This document shows positions 33,472 through 44,747 of a stretch of DNA of 64,000 nt, one piece after another. Position 1 is the stretch's first letter; each line of letters begins with the position of its first letter. A program made the translations under genes and the position numbers. A model generated the notes under the pieces. It saw only the letters and a program-made list of their open reading frames with translations. It was not told the DNA's origin and made no database searches. This DNA is from Ligustrum vulgare (lineage: Eukaryota > Streptophyta > Magnoliopsida > Lamiales > Oleaceae). The stretch covers positions 29,153,362-29,217,361 of the forward strand of contig OY743170.1 of NCBI GenBank assembly GCA_963555705.1, in the 5' to 3' direction.

Positions 33472-35731
33472 TCTAACAACCCATTCATTTATTTATTTTT
33501 GTTAAACTTTTACTAGTCAAAGCCATATATGAAATAGTCAATTCCAAATCAAATTAGGACCAAATTATATTAAGTTAATCGTTGGGATTATTTTTTCTAA
33601 ATCTTAAATAAGTTGAGGGTTTAAATTAAACTAAAAGTAAGTTGGAGGACCTTTTTTCAAAATCATAAAACAAAACCCTCATATACTATAATATTAATAT
33701 CAAACCAAACAAAAACAAAAGCAAAGGCTTAGAAAGAGAGAATGTAATCGGCAGGAAGGAGGGGGAAAGAAAGAGAGAAAGGGGGAAAAAATGAAAGAAG
33801 GAAAAAAGAAGGAGCCCATACATTTATTGTTTTGATGTTCTACCACTTTTTCATAACTTCAAGAGATAAGTGGAAAAAGGTTTATTGTTCAATGATGTAT
33901 AAATTTAGGACTTTTGAATTATAACTTAAATGTGAGATATATATAGATGTGGGAAAGATGATCATGGTGATATTAGTTGTATATATAGGTTTATTGAAAT
34001 ATATACATGGTATTAAACGTTAGGGTTTTATGTTATTGGGTTAATTTAGTGATTAAGTTAAAATAAGCTTGTAAATTAGTTTAGTTTATACTAGAAATAT
34101 TGATATTGGAGTGGATAATGAATATTTATTTAATTATGAAATGGAATAAAGGAACTAGTAAGCTTAGTGAACTTTGGAAAGGGGTTTTTTGGATCAATAT
34201 GGTTCCAATTTCGAATTTAAGTGATATTAGAATTTAGTGCGTCATTAGAAGTGTTTTTATGTTTGAAAATTAAAAGGGTAAACACGGTGTAGTATGAGAA
34301 ACAAGTTTAACGAGTTAATTCGAATATGAAGTTCTTTTACTATTTTATCAATCAATGTGATTTTGAATGTTAAACTCAAAATTCTATTATATCTCAAAAG
34401 GTGACAAGGAAGCTAGGGGTTATTTATCGACCGAGCATCTATTTTGTTGAAATTTAAAAAATATTTACTTTATCCAATTATTTCTGTTACATTGATTTTC
34501 TATATATTAAAAATGATTTTTAGAATACCCATTTTTAGCATAATTATCAAAATAAATGTTTAATAATTAAGATTGTTTATTCATGGTAGCTCTTTTATCA
34601 TGTTGTGCCAATAAGATTGGCGCAGTGATTATATATGATTTCGAAATCACCAGAAGTACCCATGTGGTTAAATGTTCTTGTTCTAGTGTACTGAGGGGGC
34701 GTTTGGTCTGTGTACTAGATGATAGCATTCGAGATCTTAAGATTTTGTCACCGGGGGGGGGGGGGGGCTATGGCCAGTGTTAAGATGATCTTAAGATCCA
34801 CTCTTACGCACATAGGGGCTTTGCACTTTGGACCGTGTGTAAGAGTGCATTTATGAGGACTTTGGGACCCATTTTAGATCCAGAGAGGTGTTGGGCCGGG
34901 TACGTAGGTGCTCAACAGTGTACGCGCGTATGACTAAATGTAGATTTCAACTTTAGCAGATGATTTAGTTGGGAACCTTTTGGTCTGATTTTCTTATATA
35001 TTACAGTTTATCAGTTATGCTATATTGCAATTTATCAGTTATACCACTGATGATTAGTTTACGATCTTTATGATTATTTTTAATGTGTATGATTTGATTT
35101 TAAGTTGTAAAAGCTTGTGACGTAAATTATTTAAATTATGTTTTCAAAAAAGGTTTATAGATTGCAATCCACTCACTTAGTTACAAACTCATGTTTTTCC
35201 CTATCTCTTCGTTATAGGAAAGAGTTAAAGATTTTGAACAGTGTGGAAATAGTCCTTGCCACCAGACCAACCGTAAAATGTAGGCACTTCTATGATTTAT
35301 TTTGAAGCTATTAAGAAGTTATCTTTTGGGCATATACAATGGGTTGTATTATCATTTTGTGGCATAGTCAATAATAGGTCTGGTGATTCTGTATTTTGGA
35401 CTATACATATAAATATAAAGGAATTGACAAAGAGTTTTAGTTATTTTATCATATCAAATGTCATGCTTGGAAGATTTGGGAAATTTTATGATTATTAATG
35501 CATGATTGTTGAGGATTTGTTGTTGTATTACAGGTTGATTATATCAATATTATAAGGGAGATTTTGTCAAAAAATTTATAAATTATATGAGACCGAAATT
35601 TATTTAAAAAGAAAATCTGAGAGATAAAAAAAGTCAAGGTTTCCTTAGTGGTGAATCCAACATCTAATTGGTACATGCCGACACACATCACATTTCAAAT
35701 CCAGTAGGGTGATCTGGGACGGATCTTGACA
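33472..35731 (+). repeat. 5' LTR of G-P (2.26 kb)
   Basis: Starts TCTAACAACCC (from TGTAACAACCC) and ends GGGACGGATCTTGACA. It has a G14 run near 34754-34768 and a 17-bp transposon remnant flanked by GTGTACT (34686-34716). No gene is seen. Confidence 0.9.
34686..34716. repeat. 17-bp DNA-transposon footprint between 7-bp direct repeats
   Basis: GTGTACT at 34686-34692 and 34710-34716 flank GAGGGGGCGTTTGGTCT. The G-M 5' LTR has a single GTGTACT at the same place (near 60879, reverse strand). GGGGGCGTTTGGT is a common end of plant MITEs. Confidence 0.6.
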
Positions 35732-35733
35732 AT

Positions 35734-35745
35734 TGGTATCAGAGC
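35734..35745 (+). other. Primer-binding site, tRNA-iMet type (G-P)
   Basis: TGGTATCAGAGC, two bases after the LTR end at 35731. Confidence 0.9.
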
Positions 35746-35844
35746 ATGGTCATTGGCGTTTGGGCAATACATGATTATGTAGTCTACAAGTCTGTATTAT
35801 TCTTTTCTGATATGTCAACCTGCAATGTACATTTTAGGTACAAG

Positions 35845-36990
35845 ATGTCTCTAGGTGGTAGAACCCGTGGACGCTTAAATCCACATCCTCGAAATCAAGA
35901 TGCTCGTCAAAGAGAAAACGTTAGGGGATTACATCAGGTCGAAGAATATGTCCACAAAACACCAGTACGACAGAATCAAGGAAATGCAACTAAGAACGAC
36001 ACTTTGACTGAGATAATTGCTGCAGTCATTGCCTCTCTTTTACCAAATTCATTACAGAACTCAGTTAGAGATGATAGCATTAAAAGAGCAATTAAGCCTA
36101 GTGCTAAACATTTTCAAAGCACGGGCAATCTGGGTGATGTTGAGCTTTGGGTGAAGAGTTTGGAGAATATTTTTGATGTTATGGTATGTCTGAATGCTAC
36201 TAAGTTGCTTCTTGCCACGTTCTTGTTAAAAGTAGTTGCATCCAATTTTGGTGGAGCACATATCAAGGTCGATATCTTGATCATAGTACTATCACCTGGA
36301 CCATGTTCAAGAAAGCTTTTATGAGACATACTATCCTTCGACCTACCGTGCAGCCAGACAAAGAGAATTTTTGAATCTTATATACACGGGTCATTTATTG
36401 TAGCTGAATATCAAAGGAGGTTTATGGAATCATCCAAGTATGCTATGGATTTTGTGGCTGGTGAAACAAACAAATGCAGGCCGTTTGAGAAAGGACTGAC
36501 GACGGAGATTAGGGCCATGGTAACAAGCAATGGACATTATAGTTTCAATGAACTTGTAGAGGCAACCTCAAGACAGCAATTTAAGAAGGACAGAATCAAT
36601 GAGTACGAATGATATTTTGAGGTGGTAGCAATCAAATAGGGACATATAGTGGACAATCTAAGAAGGATAAGAAAGGATTTTGAGCAGGTGTCACGCACAC
36701 GGGGAGCTTCAAATCTAAGTCTCGAGGTTCAGGATTTAGTGGAGGATCTAGACATAGTTAGAGCTCTATACAACAGGCAGGACTTTTGCTACTAGGTAGA
36801 TCGACAATGCTAGTGGTCCCAGTTTCTCGCATTGTCGGTCTTATGGAAAGTTCCACGTGGGAGTGTGCATTAAGAGTACTGGTGGTTGTTTTCGTTGTGG
36901 TTACAGGATCAACAAGTGGGGCACATTCCAATCTTGCATGCTACGATGTTACTGGTCAGAGAGGATAAGTAGGACGTCCTAAGTCCTGGG
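35845..36990 (+). pseudogene. gag of G-P (broken)
   Basis: ATG at 35845 (MSLGGRTRGRLNPHPRNQ), matching the G-M gag start near 59600. It is open to about 36240 (AKHFQSTGNLGDVELWVKSLENIF), then a frameshift leads to TWTMFKKAFMRH and, after more stops, to 36424-36612 (GHYSFNELVEATSRQQFKKD). A zinc-knuckle region is readable in a third frame near 36825-36950 (CSHCRSYGKFHVGVC, GCFRCGY). Confidence 0.85.
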
Positions 36991-37045
36991 GTAGAGTTTT
37001 TGCGTGACATAGCATCAGGCCGAGGAGTCACCAAATGTTGTTGTT

Positions 37046-38900
37046 GGTATGATATCTATATTTACCGAAAATGCTCATGCTTTAATTTATTCTAGTGCAA
37101 CTCATTCCTTTATTTTTTATGCATGTACTAAATATGTGAATAAGATGTTGGAACCTTTAGATAATGAGTTAATCATAGATACAGATACACCGGTGAAAAA
37201 ATCACTTTTAGCCAGTGATATGTTGTCTGATTCGAGTGAATGATCATGAGTTGATCTCATCCCACTTAATATTCATGACTTTGATATTATTTTGGGCATT
37301 GATTTTTTAGCTATAAATCATGCTATTTTCGCAAAGAAATTACCTATAGGGGGAGAATTTTACCATCTTGTTTGATACTTACTCTTGATACTCTAAGACT
37401 TCTGGAGAAAGGTTGTCATGGATATTTAGCTTACCATATTGATACTCAGATCAGTAAGCTTAAACTTGAGGATATACTTGTTGTAAGAGATTTCCACATG
37501 TGTTTCCAGGTGATCTTTCAGGATTACCACCAGATAGAAAATTCGAATTTACTATTGATGTAATGCCTGGTACAATTCCTATTTCTCAAGAACCTTACAG
37601 AATGGCGCGGGCTGAGTTGAAAGAACTGAAAGTGTAATTACAAGAATTGGTCGATAAGGGTTTCATCATACCCAGTGCATCACCATGGGGAACTCCAGTT
37701 TTGTTTGTGAAGAAAAAAGATGGTACTATGAGATTGGGTATTGATTACAGACAATTGAATAAGGAGATGATTCACAACAAGTATCCCCTACCTCGTATTG
37801 ATTATTTGTTTGACCAGCTTCGTGATGCCAAGGTATTCTTTAAAACTGATTTACGTTCGGGGTATCATCAACTTAAAATTAAAGATGTTGACATGCCAAA
37901 AATTGCATTTAGGACTTATTATGGCTATTATGAGTTTCTACTGATGTCGTGTGGTTTAACCAAAGCCCCAGCTACTTTCATGGATTTGATGAATAGGATT
38001 CTACATCCCTACTTGGACAGATATGTTAATGTCTTTATTGAAGATATATAGATTTATTCATACAACCATGAGGAGCATCCAGAGCATTTGAGGATAATTC
38101 TGTAGACCTTGTGATATAAACAATTGTATGCTATATTCTCTAAATGTGAGTTTTGGCTAGACAAGGTCGTATTTTTAGGACATGTAATCTCAGCTAAAGG
38201 AATTTATGTTGATCCTGTAAAGACAGAGGCAGTGATGAAATGGGAACATCCTACTAATGTGATGGAGGTACGGAGTTTTCTCGGTTTAGTAGCAAAAGAA
38301 TTCAATGTTTGTTTGAACTGAAGAGTGTGAGAAGAGTTTTCAGGAATTGAAGAATAGGTTGCTTTCTACTTCTATACTTACTCTTCCAACATCGGGTGAT
38401 TTATAGTGATGCTTAAAGACAAGGTTTGGGATGTATTTTGATGTAGAATGAAAAAGTTATAGCTTATGCTTCAAGCAATTGAAGAAATATGAATTGAATT
38501 ACCACACTCATGATTTAGAATTGGCTAAGGTGGTTTTGACTCTCAAAATTTTGGAGGCACTATTTATATGGTGAAAGGTGTCAATTCTTCACCAACCACA
38601 AGAGCTTGAAGTATATTTTTACTTGGAAAGAATTGAACATGAGGCAGAAAAGATGATTAGAATTGATTAAGGACTATGATTGTAAAATTGATTATCATCC
38701 AGGTAAAGCAAACGTAGTTGCTGATGCACTTAGTCGAAAATTCAGTAGTTGCTGAAACCAAACAAATACATTATGTGCTTCCTTGATGTGTGAAATTAGA
38801 AAATTGAATGCTCATTTATCATGTACTACTTCAGGGGCAATGCTTGCTACGTTTCAGGTGAAGCCTTTGCCTAATGGATAAAGATAAACAAGCCTAATTT
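37046..38900 (+). pseudogene. Protease, RT and RNase H of G-P (broken)
   Basis: The protease site reads ALIYSSATHSFI (37079-37114), so the catalytic D-S-G has become Y-S-S. RT is open at 37647-38051 ([28 protein letters not shown]). The catalytic box is VFIEDI followed at once by a TAG (38030-38051), so one of the two Asp is Glu. RT end [20 protein letters not shown] lies at 38145-38210, and QSFLGLVGYY is lost after 38290. RNase H is in scattered frames to about 38760 ([20 protein letters not shown] near 38680-38740). Confidence 0.88.
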
Positions 38901-38989
38901 GAGGAGCTATCATTGAGCATATTGAAGGCGGAAGTTAAAGTTGGAATATGAACAAATTTCTCTACCACAGATGATGGTACGCTAGTTAT

Positions 38990-39750
38990 GGGAAACAGAT
39001 TGTGTGCTCCAGATGTTTTAGAGTTGAAAATGAGATATTAGAAGAAGTGCATAATTCAGCTTACACAATGCATCTAGGTAGTACAAAAATGTATCATATG
39101 TTGAAGGAACATTACTGGTGGCCTGGTACGAAAAAAGAGATTTTTGCATTTGTGTCTAGATGTTTTAGTTGCCAACAAGTAAAGCTAGTTCGTAAAAAAT
39201 CTGCCGAAACTTTACAACCATTACCTTTCCATAGTAGAATTGGGAGCACATCACTATGGACTTTCTATTTGGCCTTCCTCGTACTCAGTTTGGAAATGAC
39301 ACTGTTTGGGTGAATGTGGATAGGTTGACCAAGACTGCAAGGTTTTTTTCGAATAAAGCTACATTTACTCTGACTAAGTTAGAGAAATGATATGTCGATA
39401 AAGTAGTCTGATTGTATGGGGCTCCAATTTCTATTGTGTTTGATAGAAATCCTCGATTTACGTCTCAATTTTGCTCAACGTTGCAGAGTGCTTTGGGCAC
39501 AAAGGTCAAGTTTAGTATTGCATTTCACCCATATACGGATGGTCAATTTGAGAGAACTATTCAGACCTTAGAAGATATACTTCAAGCTTGTGCTCTTGAA
39601 TTTAAAGGAGTTGGGATACTCATTTGCACTTGATGAAGTTTGCTTAATAACAGTTATCATTCCAATATAGAGATGGCTCCTTTTGAAGCGTTATATTGTA
39701 GGAGGTGCAGGACTCCAGTTTGTTGGAGCAAAATGAGTGAGAGGAAGTTA
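38990..39750 (+). pseudogene. Integrase N-terminus and core of G-P
   Basis: Zinc domain HNSAYTMHLGSTKMYHMLKE and CFSCQQVK are open at 39002-39313. The core start is near 39245 in another frame (MDFLFGLPRT-like). The second catalytic Asp region IVFDRNPRFTSQF is at 39412-39633 (S-D changed to F-D), followed by YTDGQFERTIQTLED with the catalytic Glu. ALYCRRCRTPVCW is at 39640-39735. Integrase continues at 40710 after the fold-back insertion. Confidence 0.85.
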
Positions 39751-39755
39751 GTAGG

Positions 39756-40704
39756 TGATGTGATCCAGAACCCCGATAATACTAATCATAGCAGGCTTGA
39801 CAAAAATAACTACAGATCAAGCCAAACAAAGCTTCCAGCATGTTCGTGTCATCAAAAGAAGCAAGTTCCATGTTAGGACCGAGCCAAAACGACGAGTGGA
39901 TCAACCTCATTCAAGCCGTCGAAGAAAATTGTGGAATTTCAAGAATTACGGCCGTAACATATACTCCTCACGGCCGTAACGAGTCTACTGTGGAAAAACA
40001 GAAATTTTGAAGAATTGATTTTACGGCCGTAATCCACATTGTCACGGCCGTAATGAAGCCTCGGGCTGAAAACAAGATTTTCAGAAATTAAGACTTACGG
40101 CCGTAAAAATATGTCTCACGGCCGTAATGGTTAAACAGTAAGAAATTTACGGCCGTAAATAAAGTAGTCAGGGTCGTAACGACTAAAACGCGTAATTCTT
40201 AAATTTTTATTATTTTCCTAATTTTTAGGTATTTCTTTCCTAGTATAATTAAAACTCTTTAGTCAGGTTTTGACCCTATTTATAGGAATGTAATTTTCAT
40301 TATTCATACACACAACTTTGATATTATAATTGAGAGACTATTTTGCTTTCACAATCTTATTCTTCATTGAATAAAATCCGAACTTGCGAGTTATTCTTGT
40401 TTGTTCAAAACCCGGTGAGAATGTGGATTACGGCCGTAAAATCAATTCTTCAAAATTTTTGTTTTTCCACAGTAGACTAGTTACGGCCATGAGGAGTATA
40501 TGTTACGTCTGTAATTCTTGAAATTCCACAATTTTCTTCGACGGCTTGAATGATGTTTATCCACTCGTCGTTTTAGCTCGGTCCCAACATGAAACTTGCT
40601 TCTTTTGATGACACGAACATGCTGGAAGCTTTGTTTGGCTTGGTCTGTAGTTCTTTTTGTCAAGCCTGCTATGATTAGTATTATCGGGGTTCTGGATCAC
40701 ATCA
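39756..40704. mobile_element. Fold-back LTR insertion with two inverted U3 ends
   Basis: 949 bp flanked by GTAGG (39751-39755 and 40705-40709). Both ends start TGATGTGATCCAGAACCCC as read inward. The arms, about 288 bp (39756-40044 and 40418-40704), are near identical in inverted orientation. The left arm continues into about 370 bp that resemble the rest of an E1-type LTR (same TGATGTG start, same palindrome pairs, a TTCATTGAATAAAA region), but the normal LTR end is absent. ACGGCCGT cores occur at 39948, 39970, 40023, 40044, 40097, 40118, 40149 and 40170 (degenerate), and on the right arm at 40430, 40483 and 40505. Open frames on both arms are mirror images and not genes. Confidence 0.85.
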
Positions 40705-40709
40705 GTAGG

Positions 40710-41248
40710 CCTTGAGATAGTACAAATGGCTATCGAAAAGGTAAAATATATTTAAGAAAAACTAAAGATGGCACAAGATCGAAAAAAATTATGTAGACAG
40801 ACGAAGAAAAGATTTGGAATTCGGAGTTGGGAATAAAATCTACTTAAAGTTGTCACCATGGAAAGGTTTTTTTAGGTTCTTCAAGAGAGGGAAGCTGAGT
40901 CCCAAGTATATTGGACTATGTGAGATTGCTAAGCGAATTGGTCTAGTTACTTATTGACTTGCTTTTCCAGTACAGTTGTCGAGAATACACAATGTGTTTC
41001 ATGTATCTATGCTTCGTAAGTACATCTCTGATGTGTTTCATGTATTCGAATCCCAACTAGTCAAGCTAAAGGAGATTTTGACCTACAATGAACAGCCAGT
41101 TGGAATATTGGAGCGAAAGGAGCAAATTGATGAAAATGAAATAGTTTCGTTAGTCAAGTTCCGATGGGGAAATTACCAAGTAGAAGAGGCTACATGGGAA
41201 AACGAGGAGCAGATTCGTGATCAATACTCTCATCTGTTTGGTGATTGA
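40710..41248 (+). pseudogene. Integrase C-terminus and chromodomain of G-P
   Basis: Resumes after the second GTAGG and passes through a TAG and a frameshift near 40760-40790. GVGNKIYLKLSPWKG is near 40823-40870. It is open at 40976-41248: RIHNVFHVSMLRKY, then the chromodomain VSLVKFRWGNYQVEEATWEN ending YSHLFGD. Confidence 0.85.
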
Positions 41249-41282
41249 ATTCAAGGATGAAATTCTTTGAAGAAGATAAGAT

Positions 41283-42137
41283 TGCAACTACCCATTTATT
41301 TATTTTTTTAGTCAAAGTCATATATGAAATAGATAATTCAAAGTCAAATTAGGACCAAATTATATTAATTTAATTGCTGGGGTTATTTTTTCTAAATCTT
41401 AAATAAGTTGAGGGTTTAAATTAAACTAAAAGTAATTTGGAGGACCTTTTGTCAAAAACTTAGAACAAACCCCCATATATTATAATATTAATATCAAAAC
41501 CAAACAAAAACAAAAGTAGAGGCTTAGAAAGAAAGAACGTAATCGGCAGGAAAGAGGGGGGAAAAGAGAGAGAGAGAGAGAGAGGGGAAATGAAGGAAGG
41601 GAAGAAGAAGAAAGGAGCCCATTCATTTATTGTTTTGATGTTCTACAACTTTTTCATAACTTCAAGAGGTAAGTGGAAAAGATTTATTGTTCAATGATGT
41701 ATAAAATTAGGACTTTTCAATTATAGCTTAAATGTGACATATATATAGATGTGGGAAAGATGATTATGGTCATATTAGTAGTATATTTAGGTATATTGGA
41801 ATATATACATGGTATTAAACATTAGGGTTTTATGTTATTAGGTTAATTTATGATTAAGTTAAGATAAACTTGTAAAATTTCATATAGTATTTTTGGGAGA
41901 ATATATGGTTAAAAAATATTTGAAAAGTAAAAAGTAGTAGGCTTGACTAAGATGGATGGTTGAGATAATGTTGAATAAATTTGGTTATCAAAAAATGAGA
42001 GCCAAACAAGGGCTTATTTTATAATAGAAATATAGATATTGGTGTGGATGATGAATAATGGTTTAATTATGAAATGGGATGAAGGAACTAGTAAGCTTAG
42101 TAAACTTTGGAAAGGGGTTTTTTGGATGAACAAACCT
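41283..42137 (+). repeat. 3' LTR of G-P, truncated
   Basis: Starts TGCAACTACCC after the purine-rich GAAGAAGATAAGAT. It matches the first part of 33472-35731. A private insertion of about 150 bp lies at 41872-42022; its right edge reads GAGCCAAACAAGGGC, a MITE-like phrase. Confidence 0.88.
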
Positions 42138-43705
42138 TATCTGGCCAAAACTCACATTTGGAGAACTTAGCATATAATTGTTTACCTGAGAAAGTCTACA
42201 AAATAATCCTCAAATGCTCTGCATGCTCATCACGGTTGGGAGAATAAATCAATATATCATCAATAAAGACAACAACAAATATGTCAAAGTAACAATGTAG
42301 AATCCTATTCATCAAATCCATGAAAGAGGCTATGATGTTGGTTTAACCAAATAATATCACCAAAAACTCATAATGGCCAAAACGTGTCCTAAATGCAGTC
42401 TTTAGCATGTCAATGTCTCAAATTTTAAGCTGATGATACCCCAAACGAAAACCAATCTTGGAGAATACCTTGGCATCTCGAAGTTGGTCAAACAAGTCAT
42501 CAATACGGGGTAGGGGATACTTGTTGCGAATCGTCGCCTTATTCAATTGTCTTTAATCAATACACAATCTCCAAGTACCATCTTTCCTTTTCACAAACAA
42601 AACTAGAGCTCCCCGTGGTGATGCACTCGGTGTAATGAAACCCTTATTGTCCAATTCTTGTAATTGCACTTTCAAACTCAAATAGGACCATTCTATAAGG
42701 TGCTTGAGAAATTGGATTTGTACCAGGCATTAAATCGATAGGAAATTCGAATTCTCTATCTGGTGGTAATCCTGGAAGATCATCTTGAAACACATCTGGA
42801 AAATCTCTCACAACAGTTGTATCCTCGTGTTTAAGCTTACTGATCTTAGTATCAATCACGTGAGCTAAATATACATGATAACCTTTCTTCAGAAGTCTTC
42901 GAGCATTAAGAGTGGATATCAAACAAGATGGTAAAATTCTTATCAAACAAGATGGTAAAATTCTACTTTCCCCTTTAAGTATAATCTTAGGGTCTCCAGG
43001 CCTCATGTATTGTAAGTTCTTTGCTAAAATAGTTAACCAAATCACGATTCATATCTAAAAAAATCCATGCCCAAAATAATATCGAAGTTACGAATATCAG
43101 GTGGAATGAGATCAGCTTTTAGCTCATGATCATTCACTCGAATCATACAAATGTGTACACGTCACTTGCTAAAAGAGATTTTCCAACCGAGGTAGCTACC
43201 ACTAACTCATTGTCTAAAGGCTCCAAAATCTTATCCACATATTTAGTAAGTGCATAAGAAATAAAGGAATGGGTGGCACTAGAATCAAATAAAGCATGAG
43301 CATTTTTTCCAAAAAAATAGATATCATACCGAAAACATATGGTGACTCCTCTGCCTGATGCGGTGTCATCGCAAAAAATCTAACTTGGGACTTAGGACGT
43401 CCTACCTGTCCTCTCTGACCAGTAACACTATAGCCTGCAAAATTTGAATGTGTACCACTTGTTGATCTCACATTATCTTTCTTATTCTGATTTTGTCTTG
43501 CACTGCTAACCTCAGTATGTGGAGCCATCTATGATGCACTACCCTCATTGAATCGACATGCCCAATCCTTCTTCAAGTGTCACATCTGACAACAACGAAA
43601 ACAACAACCAGTACTCTTGAGGCACTCTCCCGCATGAAAATTGCCACAAGACTAACACTGCGAAAACCTAGGACCACTAGCACTGTCGACCTGAGTAGGA
43701 GTAGA
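42138..43705 (-). pseudogene. gag C-terminus, protease and RT N-terminus of G-M
   Basis: From right to left: CCHC-like boxes (CGNFHAGECLKSTGCCFRC near 43600-43665), SGTHSNFAGYSVTGQRGQVGRP at 43395-43460, a protease in broken frames (SATHSFIS near 43240-43275), then GIDFLDMNR near 43050. RT leader is at 42644-43045 (VVRDFPDVFQDDLPGLPPDREFEF). RT core, with one stop and a shift, has [23 protein letters not shown] and an intact VFIDDILIY (near 42240-42275), ending in KCEFWPDK at the G-P border. It is cut on the right by the element at 43711. Confidence 0.88.
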
Positions 43706-44747
43706 AGATCTGATGCGTGTCGCAATGCACCAAAATAATAATTAAATATCTTACTCGCAAATTAACAGGTTTGATTGTAATAGCGGAAGTAAGAGTCGAT
43801 CCCACGAGGAACGGGAACTAAAATAGAGCTTTGTCAATTAGAATAGATGGGGGGTTTTCGAGTTCAAGAATTGTAAATAACGTGAAAATAAAGTGAAAAC
43901 GTAAATTAGATAAAATAAAAGTCAATTGGTTGCAAACCTTAGTTCTCAGGTTCAGTTGTATTCTATCGCAATGTTATCACTTTCCAAGTAACGCGTGTTC
44001 GAATTCCCTATTTGATTTATCACCCGTAAATAGTTAATAAGCTCCAACTATTCCTATTCTCCCTTTATTGCATTTAATTAGAATAAGCTCTCTAATCAAA
44101 TATTAGCCATTGAATAACCTAAAACAAGCTCTTTAGATTTAAGACAACAACTATATATTGGTTGAGGAGAATTAGGATGATTTAGATTATCAATCACACA
44201 AGCTCGTGACAATTAACCCAAGTTGGAATTGTTTATGAAAATATTAAATTTCCAATTGCTACTATGATTTGAATAAAAAGACAATTACGGATCCAATCGT
44301 TCAAAATAGCAAATCTCAACACAACAAATTAAATGATAAGGCCTTAATCAAATAAATAATTGTATTGATTGAATTAAAACGCATAAGAATCCAACAAATC
44401 AAAATAAAGGACTTAGAACTACGTTACTAGTTTGGAAAAGCAATAACAAATTGATATAAAATACAACTTCCCCTTCGAACTAGGTATGGAAGCTTAGCCG
44501 CGCATAGTCATGGTGAAAAGCCCAGAATTTTGCATCTCATTCATCTTCTTAAGTTGCTTAATTTCCTTCCAATTCTTCAAGCAAGCCGCGCTTCTTTCAA
44601 TAATATTTTTCACCTTTTTTCTGTCATGAGAACCCCTTTTTATAGCCTCAATTTCGTGCTCTAGCTTTGGGAGCAAGAAATCCAAAATTATGGAAAGAAT
44701 TGAAATAAGGAAATTTTTGACTTGAAGATTTACGGCCGTAACATTCC

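Larger units (their letters stand above)
33472..42137 (+). mobile_element. Ty3/gypsy element G-P, same family as G-M, nested in its RT
   Basis: 5' LTR 33472-35731, tRNA-iMet site 35734-35745, gag, protease, RT, RNase H, integrase and chromodomain, 3' LTR from 41283. The 3' LTR is cut short at about 42137, and roughly a dozen bases of the G-M reading frame are missing at that junction, so a TSD (left flank TTACA, 33467-33471) cannot be confirmed. The insertion sits in host RT between WPDK on the right and VILVEGIYV on the left. Protease and RT catalytic residues are mutated, and the integrase holds a further insertion (39756-40704). Confidence 0.9.

Noticed and set aside
39948..40177. Regularly spaced repeats resembling a CRISPR array
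   Set aside because: The units are palindromes in pairs inside a plant LTR, spacers are not unique fixed-length inserts, and no cas-like gene is present.
39797..40663. Paired 60-residue open frames on opposite strands
   Set aside because: They are mirror images of the fold-back arms, interrupted at the palindromes, with no protein family match recognised.
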